Shown here piece by piece: positions 23,279-34,235 of a stretch of 64,000 nt of DNA (its first letter is position 1; the number at the start of each line of letters is the position of its first letter). Both the position numbers and the translations under genes were made by a program. This stretch comes from Rhexocercosporidium sp. MPI-PUGE-AT-0058 (Eukaryota > Ascomycota > Leotiomycetes > Helotiales), in contig JAGTJL010000003.1 in the NCBI GenBank assembly GCA_020746875.1, positions 2,418,001-2,482,000 of the forward strand, given 5' to 3'. The notes under the pieces were generated by a model that had not been told where the DNA came from, ran no database searches, and was given only the letters and a program-made list of their open reading frames with translations.

Positions 23279-24229
23279 TCAAAGCCGCGTCTCCATGGCC
23301 CTTTCCACTCTGACTTCCTTCACACTTTCCGCTTTAACAGCAGGTCTAGCATCCACAATCTCACTATAAAGAAGCGGCTCCTTGACCAACCGAGCATCAG
23401 TCAGTCCAGCCTGCCAACGATCAAAAGCCTTTTGTGGAATAACCGTCGAAGTCCACATCCCCTCGCGACGGAACTGGTTCGTCACACTAACAGCAACCTC
23501 CACAGGAACATTTGGGAACAAATCAGCGAGTTCATCACTGAAGCTCTCAGCTTCATGTTCGAGTACCCAGTCAATACCCTTCTTCAAGCCAATGCAGAAG
23601 CGCCTCTGGGAATCGAGAACTTCCGGGGTGATAGTCGCTGACTCTCGATAATACACACTCCACGGAACATCTCCTTGAGTGACCATCTCCATCTGTATCG
23701 CGATTTCGGGATTGCTCGAAGCCATCGCCAGCGCAGAAAGATTATCAGTAACGAAGTAATCACCCATGCCCCCCTGAAACAAGTTCCCCAGCATAACGCC
23801 ATCCAGATCCTGGATATAATCAACAGATCTCGGATCCACTCCCTTCTCACGCAGTAGCATCTTGAAGAACAAGCCTACGCTAGCGCCTCCTCCTGATTTC
23901 ATGAGAACTGTCTTGCCCGCCACGTCGGATAGCTTGAAAGGTTGGGTAATACCGCTTCGTCCTATCAGAGCGAGAGGGCATCGGTTGGCGATTTGTGCGA
24001 AGACGGTGTAGTTCTGGACTCTTTCGCGGTACATTGAAGGAACCCAGATGCCGCCGAGTGACATGTCGGCTGTTCCGTCGGCGAGAGCGTCGAGGACGCC
24101 ATCCCACGGTGTGGGGATGTTGACTGTTACGTCTAGGCCTTGCTCTTTGAAGAAGCCGTGGCGGAGGGCGATGTACTCGGGAAGGTAGTTGAGGTTGTAC
24201 CCCGTTGCTGTGAGATTGAATTGCTGCAT
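23279..24229 (-). CDS. NMT1/SsuA-like solute-binding-fold protein
   Basis: A single exon encodes 316 residues. It has the NMT1/THI5-like (periplasmic-binding, SsuA-type) fold: YLPEYIALRHGFFKEQGLDV at the N-terminus, DALADGTADMSLGG for the ligand-loop region, GKTVLMKSGGGASVGLFF and VDPRSVDYIQDLDG later. There is no signal peptide or membrane segment, so it is probably cytosolic. The cysteine cluster CCCFC of true Thi5 pyrimidine synthases is absent, which argues against HMP-P synthesis. Bacterial relatives bind sulfonates, nitrate or aromatic acids for ABC importers, and no such importer is visible here. It is convergent with the regulator and divergent from the glutathione transferase. Being intronless among intron-rich neighbours, it may be an old bacterial acquisition. 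A binding or enzymatic role is equally open. Confidence 0.88.
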   Translation of the reverse strand: MQQFNLTATGYNLNYLPEYIALRHGFFKEQGLDVTVNIPTPWDGVLDALADGTADMSLGGIWVPSMYRERVQNYTVFAQIANRCPLALIGRSGITQPFKLSDVAGKTVLMKSGGGASVGLFFKMLLREKGVDPRSVDYIQDLDGVMLGNLFQGGMGDYFVTDNLSALAMASSNPEIAIQMEMVTQGDVPWSVYYRESATITPEVLDSQRRFCIGLKKGIDWVLEHEAESFSDELADLFPNVPVEVAVSVTNQFRREGMWTSTVIPQKAFDRWQAGLTDARLVKEPLLYSEIVDARPAVKAESVKEVRVERAMETRL

Positions 24230-24897
24230 GGTGGAGGGTGAAGTGGAAGATTTGAAGATGTTTCTGGTGAAGGTTGGAGTTGTTGATGATTGAACCTGGG
24301 ATAGGAGTTGGAGAGAAGAACATCAGGCTGCTTAAGTACAGAGGCATAATTAAATTTCCGTAGATGCGACCACTGCGGTCACCGCGCTGCTATCCATATT
24401 TCGATGCGTTGCTGTCAATCACACACTGCTGGTCCATTGCCGTCGGAAGATTGCGATTAGGCGAGAGGTTTGCTCACACTGTATCGGCTTTTTGCGATGC
24501 TAGTAAACAAATCCTTATCTTGCTGACCATCGGACAATTGCGAATCGCGGGCTAGCTGTGGCTATTGTCGGAGTAAAGCGATGGCATTGCGACTTTTGTG
24601 ATCTCGGGATGCTGTTAATCAGTTATCACGGAGATCACTTTCAATACACAGACAAATCTTTTGTTTCTGGACCTCTACTCGGATTTGGCCGAGATTTGGA
24701 TCAAGAGGATATCTGGATATGACAATGAGTAAAATGAGCCACAAAAGGCATAATGGAATAGACATGACTGAGTCAATACAATTACCCCAATGTCTCCCCC
24801 GAACAACATGTCTGGATTGCAACGAGCACAACTTCCCCCTTTGCCGCATAACCAATCTTAAGTCCTTGACATTATTCCTCGTACCAATCCTTTCACC
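24230..24897. promoter_or_regulatory. Divergent promoter between NMT1-like and glutathione transferase genes
   Basis: The 668-bp divergent spacer carries a composite element twice, TCGGA-N2-ATTGCGA at 24443-24456 and at 24530-24543, with a third ATTGCGA at 24586-24592. TCGGA contains a CGG half-site suited to a Zn2Cys6 factor. Equal internal spacing and location between two putative target genes suggest operators, but this is inference. Confidence 0.5.
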
Positions 24898-25916
24898 ATG
24901 ACTTTGCAGACGTATCACGATCAGACTCCTGCGGATGTAAAAGAAGCCAAGGTAATTCAGGTCTCTTCCGAAGTTACTGTCCGAAGACTAGCCAACGCAC
25001 AACAGGGCTTACATCTTCTCACACAAAACACTCCCAATGGCCAGAAAGTCCAGATCTTCTTGGAGGAACTAGCAGCAGCCTATGGCACCGAGTGGACAAC
25101 TACTCTAATGTCCGTACAGTACATTAAATCAACCTACAAGTTGCTAGCATGATACTGACGTCCTCATTCATAGCGATACATCGACCGACGAGCAGAAAAA
25201 GGACTGGTTCCTGACCATCAACCCAAACGGTACCTCAACTCTCCTTTCTTTTTCCCTTCCAAAAAATACCCCAGAGGCTGAGCCTAAAATCAATAAGGCC
25301 GAATACCAGTTCTGATCGACAATACCCAATCACACCCCCATCCCGTCATGGAAACATCAGCCGAACTCTTATATCTGCTGCACAAATTCGACGTCGAAAA
25401 GAGGTTCGGCTTCACAGATGATCTTGAACAGAGCGAGATGATCCAATGGCTACTTTTCTGGCATGGAAGTGGCGCGCCGTATCAAGGGAACTTGGGTTTC
25501 TTCCGAAAAGCCCAGGAACAGAGTAGCTGTACGTCAAAACCCCCTCCTAGTTACCAGCAGTAATTCCCGCGAGAATTGAAGAGAGAGAAATCGAATTAAA
25601 AGTGCTGACAATTCTTTCCCTCGACAAAGTCGCTATCAACCGCTTCCGCAAGGAAACCTTTCGCGTATTCGGCGTTCTTGAATTGCAGCTCTCTGGCAGA
25701 TATACAGGGCAAGCGAAAGAATACCTCGCGGGGAAGGGAAGCGGGAAGTACACGGTGGCGGATATGGGGACCTGGGCTTGGGTGAAGAATTGGAAGGGGA
25801 GCGGGTTTACGGAGGAGGAAATGGGTGTGTTTCCGCATTTGCTGGCGTGGATTGAGAGGATTGCTGGGAGACCTGCTGTGCTGAGCGGGATTGGTGAGAA
25901 GTATTCGCTGGTATGA
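24898..25916 (+). CDS. Glutathione S-transferase, Ure2/YfcG-like
   Basis: Exons are 24898..25118, 25174..25229, 25298..25528 and 25630..25916, giving 264 residues. Spliced family blocks confirm the joints: LLTQNTPNGQKVQIFLEEL (active-site region, with Thr/Asn rather than Tyr or Cys), KKDWFLTINPNG then RIPVLIDN, and METSAELLYLL (the glutathione-binding Glu-Ser type motif, here ETSA). The helical C-terminal domain follows (AINRFRKETFRVFGVLELQL, YTVADMGTWAWVKNW). The cytosolic enzyme conjugates glutathione to electrophiles or breaks disulfides and thioethers. It is divergent from the NMT1-like gene and probably shares its promoter and regulator. Exon 1 ends in GTACA just before donor GTACAT; the alternative nearby GTs give the wrong frame. 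Confidence 0.9.
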
Positions 25917-27033
25917 GAATTTACTGTGGAGGTTTTTGAAAGACGATGTATTGAGATTCTCGAGTTGTGAGTAATAGAGTACTGAATTCTGTGGTGTTTC
26001 GACTTTCGAGGATTGTGAGAAGCGAGGTGATGCCACTAGATGTAAACAACAAGAACCATACAAATTGGTTAGCGTGAGACAAACAAATGAGCGAGGGTAT
26101 ATGATGATTCTGGAAGGTGAATAAGTATGGGATATGTGACTTGAAGTTGGAAAAGGGCGAAATCAGCCTTCCGCCTTCGACTCGATACTACTCGGCACTC
26201 CTTGACATGGAAATCCGTCGTCACTCACCACCGAACTAGATTTTTTCATATTCCCCCCAAAGAATGCTCTTTTCGACATCCTCTACATGAATCTGCTCCC
26301 AGTGTTGTCTAGGTAGCGTTGTGGAAACGGTTCGTATGAAGCTTAGTAACAGACAATACCTGGGTGGGTGCAAGCCTTTTTGAGTGTGGGAGTACAAGAG
26401 TTACTTACTGCCTTAGTCACCGTAAAAAAATTGCGTCAGGGAACCATATTTGTAGGGAAGAATCGTCCTGTTCGAGGGCATATTAAGACCCTGTTCCGCA
26501 GTTATAATACTGTATGGCTATCCTCCGGAAACATAAGTTGAGCTTCGCCTAATCAACTCGCTAGGTAGCCCTGAAGAAGCTCGCTTAGCCCCCACCTCGC
26601 TGGACGCAAGATGGAATATCGAGACAGAAAATGGCAAGGAGGATGGCTAGAAGTCTAGGTTATCAACACCAGGAAGGAAGGGCTGGAGGCTGGAAAAATC
26701 GGACAATGTTTCAAAAGAGAGAATTGCTGAAATTTTTGATTATTATGTCCTACAGAACTATTGCATATGGTGTGTTAATAATATCAAACCACCACTGCCA
26801 CCACTTGCTTGCGGAGTTACGAATTCGATGAGTGCGCCTGGTCACCAAATGATGAAGACTAGATAGTTTATCTCGGCTTTCTTTCTGGCCTATTATCATA
26901 AGGGTCGTGCTTAAGCGCGGCGTCGGCACTGTGGTGTAAATATAGCGTTGTTGAAACAAAAAATGAACGCAAAATAAATGACTGGATATCACAGATATGA
27001 ACATCCCAAAAAAGAAACGTCAAAACATTGATT
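25917..27033. other. Intergenic region
   Basis: About 1.1 kb lies between the glutathione transferase gene and the tRNA. Only short unsupported frames are present. Confidence 0.5.
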
Positions 27034-27143
27034 TGCTCTCGCAGAGGCTCGAACTCTGGACCTTTGGATATCTCTCGAAGTTAAACTCCAAGTTCATATA
27101 CATGAATATGAGACCAACGCTCTACCGGCTGAGCCACGAAAGC
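27034..27143 (-). tRNA. tRNA-Met (CAT), elongator type, with intron
   Basis: On the minus strand the cloverleaf starts GCTTTCGTGGCTCAGCCGG and pairs at the 3' end with CGAGAGC plus discriminator A (27034). Anticodon CAT is at 27110-27108 and A37 at 27107. A 37-bp intron (27070-27106) follows position 37, the standard place, and the exon resumes ATCCAAAGG. Box B is GGTCCAGAGTTCGAGCC-like with GTTCGAGCC intact. The acceptor and body match elongator rather than initiator tRNA-Met. Confidence 0.9.
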
Positions 27144-28130
27144 ATGTCAATTGACTAGTCATGTCTTCCAAATGTCTTATTTTAATGTATAACAAAATTA
27201 CATAAATACGGGTTCTGAACTGTGCTTTGGGCCCCACCTTGGCTGCGTATTGGCCGTTTGTAACCGATAAGGTAGGCTGCGCTGTGTACTACAAAATCCT
27301 ATGAAGAAAGGCATCGCAGAAGAGGGAGTGATACAGTAGCATGGTATTGTTATCAATTCTCAGCTGGCAAGGCAATCTAGCTCTCATGAATTTCCAGACA
27401 TGACTTTGCCTATTAAGATTAGGTTTTTCGATAGAATTAAGTATTGTCCCCTTCCGCACTTAGAATACAACAATTCAGGAAGACTAGGACTTTCCCTCCC
27501 CCCACATTTAAGGAGCAGAAGAAACTGTTCTGATTATCTGCTCTACGCAATTACTGGTCAATGGAATAACATCCTATGCCCCGAATGCTCCCTTCGGAAT
27601 TGCTCGAACCGTTCCGAGTCTCGGATACGGAAGCGCGGGGTACAAGCCCCTCTTCCACACGGATACGAGTACGCATGTTGAATGCCTATATGTACAGTAC
27701 TGTATGAAAGGACACTTCATAACTCGCAAGACCGATTATGAGCAAGACCGAAGTAATGAAAGGCAATTCCATGTTGCTTTCCATAAACAGAAAGCGCTTA
27801 CTGAATCACGAGGTCGAATGTGAAGAAATCGGATTCCTCGGAACAGCTCACTCAATCACAAACCGAGGGCGACCATCTCATGTTTAAGAGAGTTCGGAGC
27901 GGTCAAGTCGTCAATCTGACATCATAAATGAGCAATTTCCGCATATTACAGTTCGACCTTACTCGTCATGGATGGGAAAGCCTTGTATGTTTTTGGGACC
28001 AGAGGTATTCAATCTGATCTCTTTCCAACCCCATTATTCCAGACAACCTTGAACCCCTCACGCAAGTTCCCAGCGTGCAGTAAATCATGAGAACATCTCT
28101 AGCAAATCATAGACTCTCCAAAAAGCCAGT
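27144..28130. other. Intergenic region
   Basis: No gene is recognised. TGTACAGTACTGTA, the longest form of the recurrent palindrome, lies at 27691-27704. Confidence 0.5.
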
Positions 28131-28139
28131 TCTAGAACG

Positions 28140-28275
28140 CTGCAAGTCCTCAACGGCGTCAAGGACGGCGTGCTCACCAGAAGTTAAGCTCCGGAATTTA
28201 GCGGACAGGGTCAGACTGGCCTGGTATGAAACCCAGGTGGATCTCTAAATATATCTGGCATTGTACAGTAAGGTT
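28140..28275 (+). pseudogene. 5S rRNA-like remnant
   Basis: Around 28180-28240 the sequence reads CACCAGAAGTTAAGCTCCGG and then GGTCAGACTGGCCTGG...ACCCAGG. These resemble the loop/box A and box C segments of fungal 5S genes (AGTTAAGC, and TCAGTACTGG...GGTGACCACC). The ends do not pair well and box C is altered, so this is more likely a decayed, dispersed 5S copy than an active gene. Boundaries are approximate. Confidence 0.35.
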
Positions 28276-29540
28276 TCAAAATCCCATCACCGGCTCCCGG
28301 GACGATGCACGCTGGGGAAAGGGACAAAGGAGGAATCGAGGGCGCTTGATGAGGATGAAGCGTTGCCACTTGATCCAGAAGACACATGCAAGTCCTCGTG
28401 TTTGCGCGCGTGAGGAAGTGGTTTCTTGCCGCGTCAGACTTTAGCCAAAACGGAGGAGAAAAGAGTTTCATCCACCCAAGATGGTGGCTTAGACTAGACT
28501 CTCACCCCAACTGACACGTCTGTGGAGTTGGGACGGGAACGATTGGATGGCGTGAGCGATCAGGGTCTGGGTTCCTGACTTACCTTGAATAATTTGGATA
28601 ATTTTCCTGAGGCACGCTTCGAGTCGCGCGAATGGTTGGATGGGGAGACCAAGGAGAGGACAGGATAGCATGGAAATGATTCTTTGAAGAGGATAGGCCA
28701 AGACAGGGGAACTGGAGGCAAATATACATGCATGTACAGTAGATGCAAGCCCAGTGGCGGGTCTTGGCGGCGAGAGATATCAAAGTGCGCTTGGGAAGGG
28801 ATAACACCCAGTCAACCAAGGGAGGAAGACCACCAACAAAAATAACAATACCACCCCCCGTCCCACCCCAGACTTCTCAAATATGATATGTATTGATTGA
28901 ATACAATCGCCTCGCATCGCATCGCAAGTCACTTCATTCCTTCCTTCCTTCCTTCGGTCCTACTTCTTTATTCCGCATCTACATTTTCCGTACCTCGTCT
29001 CCTCATCTGCAGCAGCATCTTCGGACTGCATGAATTGATATCACCACCACCACGACTCGATATCCCACGTTCGACGTTATCTCCTTCCTTCCCAACCCTT
29101 ACAGTACCAGCCAACCCAGCAGGCAAGCACGCACCGCAATCCACTTGCCTTCCCAATCCACTCCTTTCTCCGGCACATCCATCCATCATCCATCCATCGA
29201 TCGATCTTCAACTCGTCTCCTCGACTCGACCACTTCCACTTCCACTTCCACTGCCAGGATCACCTCATTCTCTCTCGGCATTAAAATCCCCATAGCATTG
29301 GGTCTTGCTTGTCTCCGATCCTCCTTCCTACCCTACTGTCGCTTCTGCCACTGTCACAGTGTGACATTACTCGGCCCAGGAACCTTCCTACCCGTTGGAT
29401 AAACTCACAAATTGGGTGGCTTGCTATTCTCTCGGCGACCATAACAATCAACACCAACCCCGCCAACCTCACCTATACCAACCCTTTCTCGAACCTAAAC
29501 ACACTCGAATACACCGATCTGATCTCTATAAATCGCAAAG
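28276..29540. other. Intergenic region and pyrimidine-rich leader of the BAR gene
   Basis: The last 650 bp before the BAR gene are C/T-rich, with a (CCTT)n tract at about 28937-28954 and ATCCATCCATC units near 29170-29200. This is typical of a fungal promoter and 5' leader. TGTACAGTA occurs at 28262-28270 and 28733-28741. No gene is supported. Confidence 0.5.
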
Positions 29541-31046
29541 ATGAATATCAACAAGAAGCTCGACCGGGTCAAGCAATGGGCCGGGGAGAAGATGGGACAG
29601 GAGTCCAAGACCGGCGTGTCTGACGAATTCAAAGCTCTGGAGATGGAGATGGCCCTAAGACACGAAGGTAAGCTTGATCGATCTACGGAATAGCGTATGC
29701 TGATTGTATTCAGGCATGGAGAAATTGCAAAAGTCAATGACTGTCTACGTCAAGTCCTTGTCGAGACGCAACGAAGCCGAAGATAAGGAGAAGGTTCTGC
29801 CGGTTGGTTATCTAGGACAGACCATGATACACCACGGAGAGGATTTCGAGCCGGATTCGGAGTTTGGAAATTGTCTTATAAGTGCGTATACCTGGTCGGG
29901 TGGCAGAGGACGGTACTGACTAGCATAGGCATGGGGAGAGCAAATGAGAGAATTGCCCGGACACAGGAGAGTTACGTGGCCAATGTTACAACAGGATGGT
30001 TGGAGTCTCTAGAGCGATCGTTGGCGATGATGAAGGAATATCAGGTATGCAACCGCGGATCTCTCCTCTGCGATTACTGACTTTTGCAGGCTGCACGAAA
30101 GAAGCTCGAGCAACGACGACTGGCATACGATGCGTCCCTCTCCAAGATGCAGAAGGCGAAGAGAGAAGATTTCCGGGTCGAAGAAGAACTCCGCTCCCAA
30201 AAGGCCAAATACGAAGAGTCCAACGAAGATGTTTTCAGACGCATGCAGGATATCAAGGAGGCCGAGGCAGAGAGTGTTGCGGATCTTGGTGCATTCTTGG
30301 AATCCGAACTCGAATACTATGACAGATGTCGTGACGAGCTCCTCAAATTGAAGAGAGACTGGCCTGCTGGGTAAGTCAAAATTCCACCTACAACATGCAT
30401 CACTAACACGAACAGACAAACCTCCCCTCAACGAGAATCAAGACGACCAAACCCGAGATCCCGATCAAACACAGCCCATTCCTACAACGACAGATATCAG
30501 GAGGAGGCTCCACCAATGCCAGAGCCAGAAGTTAGACCTACCATCAGATCCCAGGGTCGAGTTCCATCCTCTTCGCGCCTCGAAGTCCGTCTCGACACCC
30601 ATGACGAATATCCTCAGGTCGAGTCTCCAAACCGACCCAACCTTGGTCGCGCATCCACATTCCAAGGCCCAATTGCTATACACCGCGAAACCACACCAGT
30701 CTCGGGTTATCGCAAGCAGTCTGTTCCTCAAGATCCAGGTTCTCTTCGAGCACAACTTCGACCTTCCAGCAGAGTCAATACTAGCGGTCCTGATGTTTTC
30801 GGTGATCCTTCTGATGACTCGACGTTGAACAGCGCCAGCCCGGATCGGTCTTATAGTGCTAGGTCTGTCAGTCCAGCGACCTCCCATGGAAGTGTAGGAA
30901 GCAGAACCGCCAGCTACACGACACTGAATAACGCTACGAACGGCAGAAAAGCCCCTCCTCCACCACCAAGCAGAGCAAAGAAGCCACCCCCACCTCCACC
31001 AATGAAGCGGGCAGAGATCAGCTCTGGGAGTATGAACAGATACTAA
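29541..31046 (+). CDS. BAR-domain protein, endophilin/Gvp36-like
   Basis: Exons are 29541..29667, 29714..29881, 29929..30044, 30090..30370 and 30416..31046, giving 440 residues; the four introns are 45-47 bp. Residues 1-230 form a BAR domain: an amphipathic N-terminus (MNINKKLDRVKQWAGEKMGQ), then long charged helices including SMGRANERIARTQESYV, AARKKLEQRRLAYDASL and ELEYYDRCRDELLKLKRDW. Such domains dimerise into a crescent that senses or bends membranes in endocytosis and Golgi or vacuole traffic. The C-terminal 210 residues are disordered, Ser/Pro/Arg-rich, and end with two polyproline runs (KAPPPPPSRAKKPPPPPPMK) that could bind SH3 or WW domains. There is no SH3 domain of its own, unlike classical endophilins. 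Confidence 0.93.
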
Positions 31047-34000
31047 GATGACATTCTTTGATTCGAGGTCGTGCGCCGTTGCACATAAAATCGAATCCCA
31101 GCGCAAATTCTCACTGCATCTTCCTTTCTTTTTCAAAAAGCGCTGGGACCTTATACCGCTCCTTTAATGCACATATTTTGCTTTTGCGTTCCTCGTGGAG
31201 GACAATTGTGTAAGATGATCGAACTGGATGGATAGATAGCGATACCCATGGTGGCATTCCGCTGGCTGTCCTGCTTTCATCTGACTTACTACTCTTGAGA
31301 GAGGGGTTTCTTTTGGGGAATGGATGTGGTGGATGTTAGGGTTATTAAATTGGTATTGCGAGATTACTTGCAGCATTTTCTGATGGCGTTCCTTGATTGA
31401 TTGGAAGGAACGAAGGGCTTGTTTGCTTCTACGTACTTGCTTGCCTACTGGTTCTTGAGGGTTGGAACTTGAGTGGAGCGCCTGGAAACTTGAGATGGAC
31501 CGTTCCGGCTGGTCCTCTTGCATGGCTAGGGCCGTTTATTCGGTAAATAGAAGAAGAAGAAAGGAGAATTGGCTTGAGTTGAGTTAAGCGTCGCATGTGG
31601 TTAGGTTGAAGGAGTTTATACACACCTAATACAGATGTATCTTTTTGCAACCTGCTACCCTGATATCGTTTTTATTCCCGCACTTGTAAGAGAGTTGTGA
31701 CTTCACTGGACGGAGCGACTGGGTCTCTGCTTTTGGGTTAGGGGGTCAAGTTCTGGAGTCTATCTACGCACGCTCCCCAAGTTCTTCACTCTGACTTGGG
31801 CTATTCATTCCCTCGAACTAGTTTCCCTACATTAGGCCGTCGCTACAGCCTGCGCCCCACATGCGGTAAGAACTTGGAGGGTTTCAACTCAACTGGAGAA
31901 AGTCTGTGTACTAACTCGAGCTCGGGACTGTGGGTCGAGGAGGCGACGGGAGGGTGGCTGGCGTGCAAGGTGGAAAGGAGATAGATACACCGTAGTCTGT
32001 TTGAGAAGGGAGACATTAGATGAGGGGGAGAGGACTGTTGTCGTTGTGAGGAGTGTTGTCAACTTTTAACCTTTCATTTTTTAGATAGATTTTTTATTGT
32101 GAGGGGGGCTGCGAGGTGCATGTATAGGCGAGGTGAGAGAAAAGTCGATGATAGTAATATGTAGATGATATGTCCTTTTTTGTCTGCAGTAGAGTGTTAT
32201 GGTAAGGGAAGTGAGGAGAAGAGAAGAGCTTGGCTGGAAGTGTATGGGCGGGCGGGACCACCAGCCATTCCTAGGTCGAGGGTCTTGGTCTAACATCTAG
32301 GTTTTATAGGGGTGGTTTTGTTCCTAGGAGAGAAGGGATTTTTGTATTTTTGTTTGGAAAGGAGGTGGAAAGTGCTTACTGGTTTCTTCCATGCTCCAGC
32401 CGGGACTGACTATTCACCCCTTGCTCGCCTCCTCCTTGCCAAAGAGTTGGTTTACTTCAATCGGTGAAGTAAGTCTAATGACATTACATTCAATATGTAC
32501 GATGTGTATATGTTTGAAAGGATACGGATACACTCAGAGCTAGGTATCCAACGCCGCAAGAGCAACCTTCGAATTGTGTGATGGTCGAGTTATCATGCAC
32601 TTACTTTACTTTTTGAATTTATCTATCTCATTGTTGCAGACAGATATCAGAGCATAGCGTGCTTCTCGAGTCGAATTTCCAGCGACTGGTTGGGTGGTGA
32701 ATCGAACCTAGGTGGAGGAAGGGCATGGTTGTTTTTGGTTTGGTTGTCAATACGAGAGTTGTTACTTGCTTGTAATCCATCCCCATAGCAAAAATGCTTC
32801 CTCTCTAAATTCGAATGGGCTCGATGGTAAGATCCGATTCTTCTTACGTCTGCACTTATAAATGAACCGTATGTGATAAAGTTGCAGAGATGAGTAAACC
32901 GAGAAAGAGGTGAATCTAACTCTTTTAGCACAACTACAGCATAATTTTCATGATATGTTCCCTCCTCGGTCCCAACGTCATAGAAAACGTGTAAGGTTTA
33001 CTCTCGACTATGGTACCATGTGCAGTCCAAAAAATATTGCCTTTATGTTTATCACAAGGCAACTAGTTTGGAAAAAAAAAATTCTTGCGGTTAAGACCAG
33101 TTGCTGAATGTCCGCATCTCTTTCACTGGCATGACTGCTCATGACCGAAGTGGTAAGTTGAGATGGAGCACGGGAAGATTGATTGCAAGCGGGGATAATT
33201 TCTTTTCGAATGTTAAAAGAGGCTATGATCTAGCTTATGTATGCAACAAAAATGGTCCTCATCTCCCTTCACAGACTCTTGCTAACATGCAACTCCGATC
33301 ACCTGGAGTAATGATTTTCAAGGACTCCGATCATCCCCTCGCAATCATCAAATCCAACTTCTCCAATTTAGCCTTCATCTCTAAAGAGCGGTTTCCTTCT
33401 CGCGAAAGGTTGCACTCTCTCAACAGTCTCTCCGAGACGCTTGGCTCGGCGTATAGATAGGAGGCAAGCATCGAGACTTTGTTGACTTTCTCGGCTGGGT
33501 CTGTTGTTTCCTCTTTCCTATATTTGTGTAAGCCTAAAACTATTAGACGGCACGTGTGTTTATGTTTTTATTTGGTATTTTCGAAGATAGGATAGGATCG
33601 TTTGTGCGACTAACCTAGAGAGTCCAGCGGAATTTTGGGTGGTTGTTGACGGCATCACGTGGTGGGGGTCGAGATATCTTTAACTTGGGTTAGCTTGGTC
33701 TATTTGAGATGCAACAAACCCACTGGACTTCATTGAATACTGTTCTTGATTTTTCTTATGATTTTTGCCGATTCTATGGGTGTTGATACTGTCGCCTTAT
33801 GGTAGATAGAATATTCTTTATATGTCTTTGAATGATTGTCTCGCAAATGGCGTCTAATTTTACAATCAACCCGCGAGAATTCCTGGATTTTTTTGGGGAC
33901 ATCGGTGCGAGATTAGCCCCCGACTATGTTAGTTCTAACCTTACAGATTATCATGCATGAAAATTGAATGTTAAACTCGCAGCCTCGTCGTGAGAGCCGA

Positions 34001-34235
34001 CACTTCGTGGCGCACCTCACTAAAAATCTCGCAAAGATCTCGCAGCTTCCCTCCACCACCGTGAGAAACAATTCTGAGTTATCTCCAATGCTGAGTATAT
34101 TCTTGAGAGACATTTCCCTTGGCTTCATGTCATTGCAGTCCATCGCTTCTCCTCATCTTCTTATCTATCCTGAACACCAAATTTGCGTCTCACAAGCCAT
34201 CAGTAGAAATTCTTGACCCGCAGTCTCCAAGCAGG
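31047..34235. other. 3.2-kb gene-free region
   Basis: I see only unsupported frames, the longest being 119 codons at 33101-33460, with no family motif or splice context. The sequence is AT-rich with short poly-A/T runs. It should contain the BAR 3' end and the promoter of the Myb gene. Confidence 0.5.

Noticed and set aside
23279..24229. Bacterial contamination as source of the NMT1-like gene
   Set aside because: It is embedded between clearly fungal intron-bearing genes in continuous sequence.
30465..31136. 223-codon minus-strand frame
   Set aside because: Antisense to the last exon of the BAR gene; no motif, no splice support.
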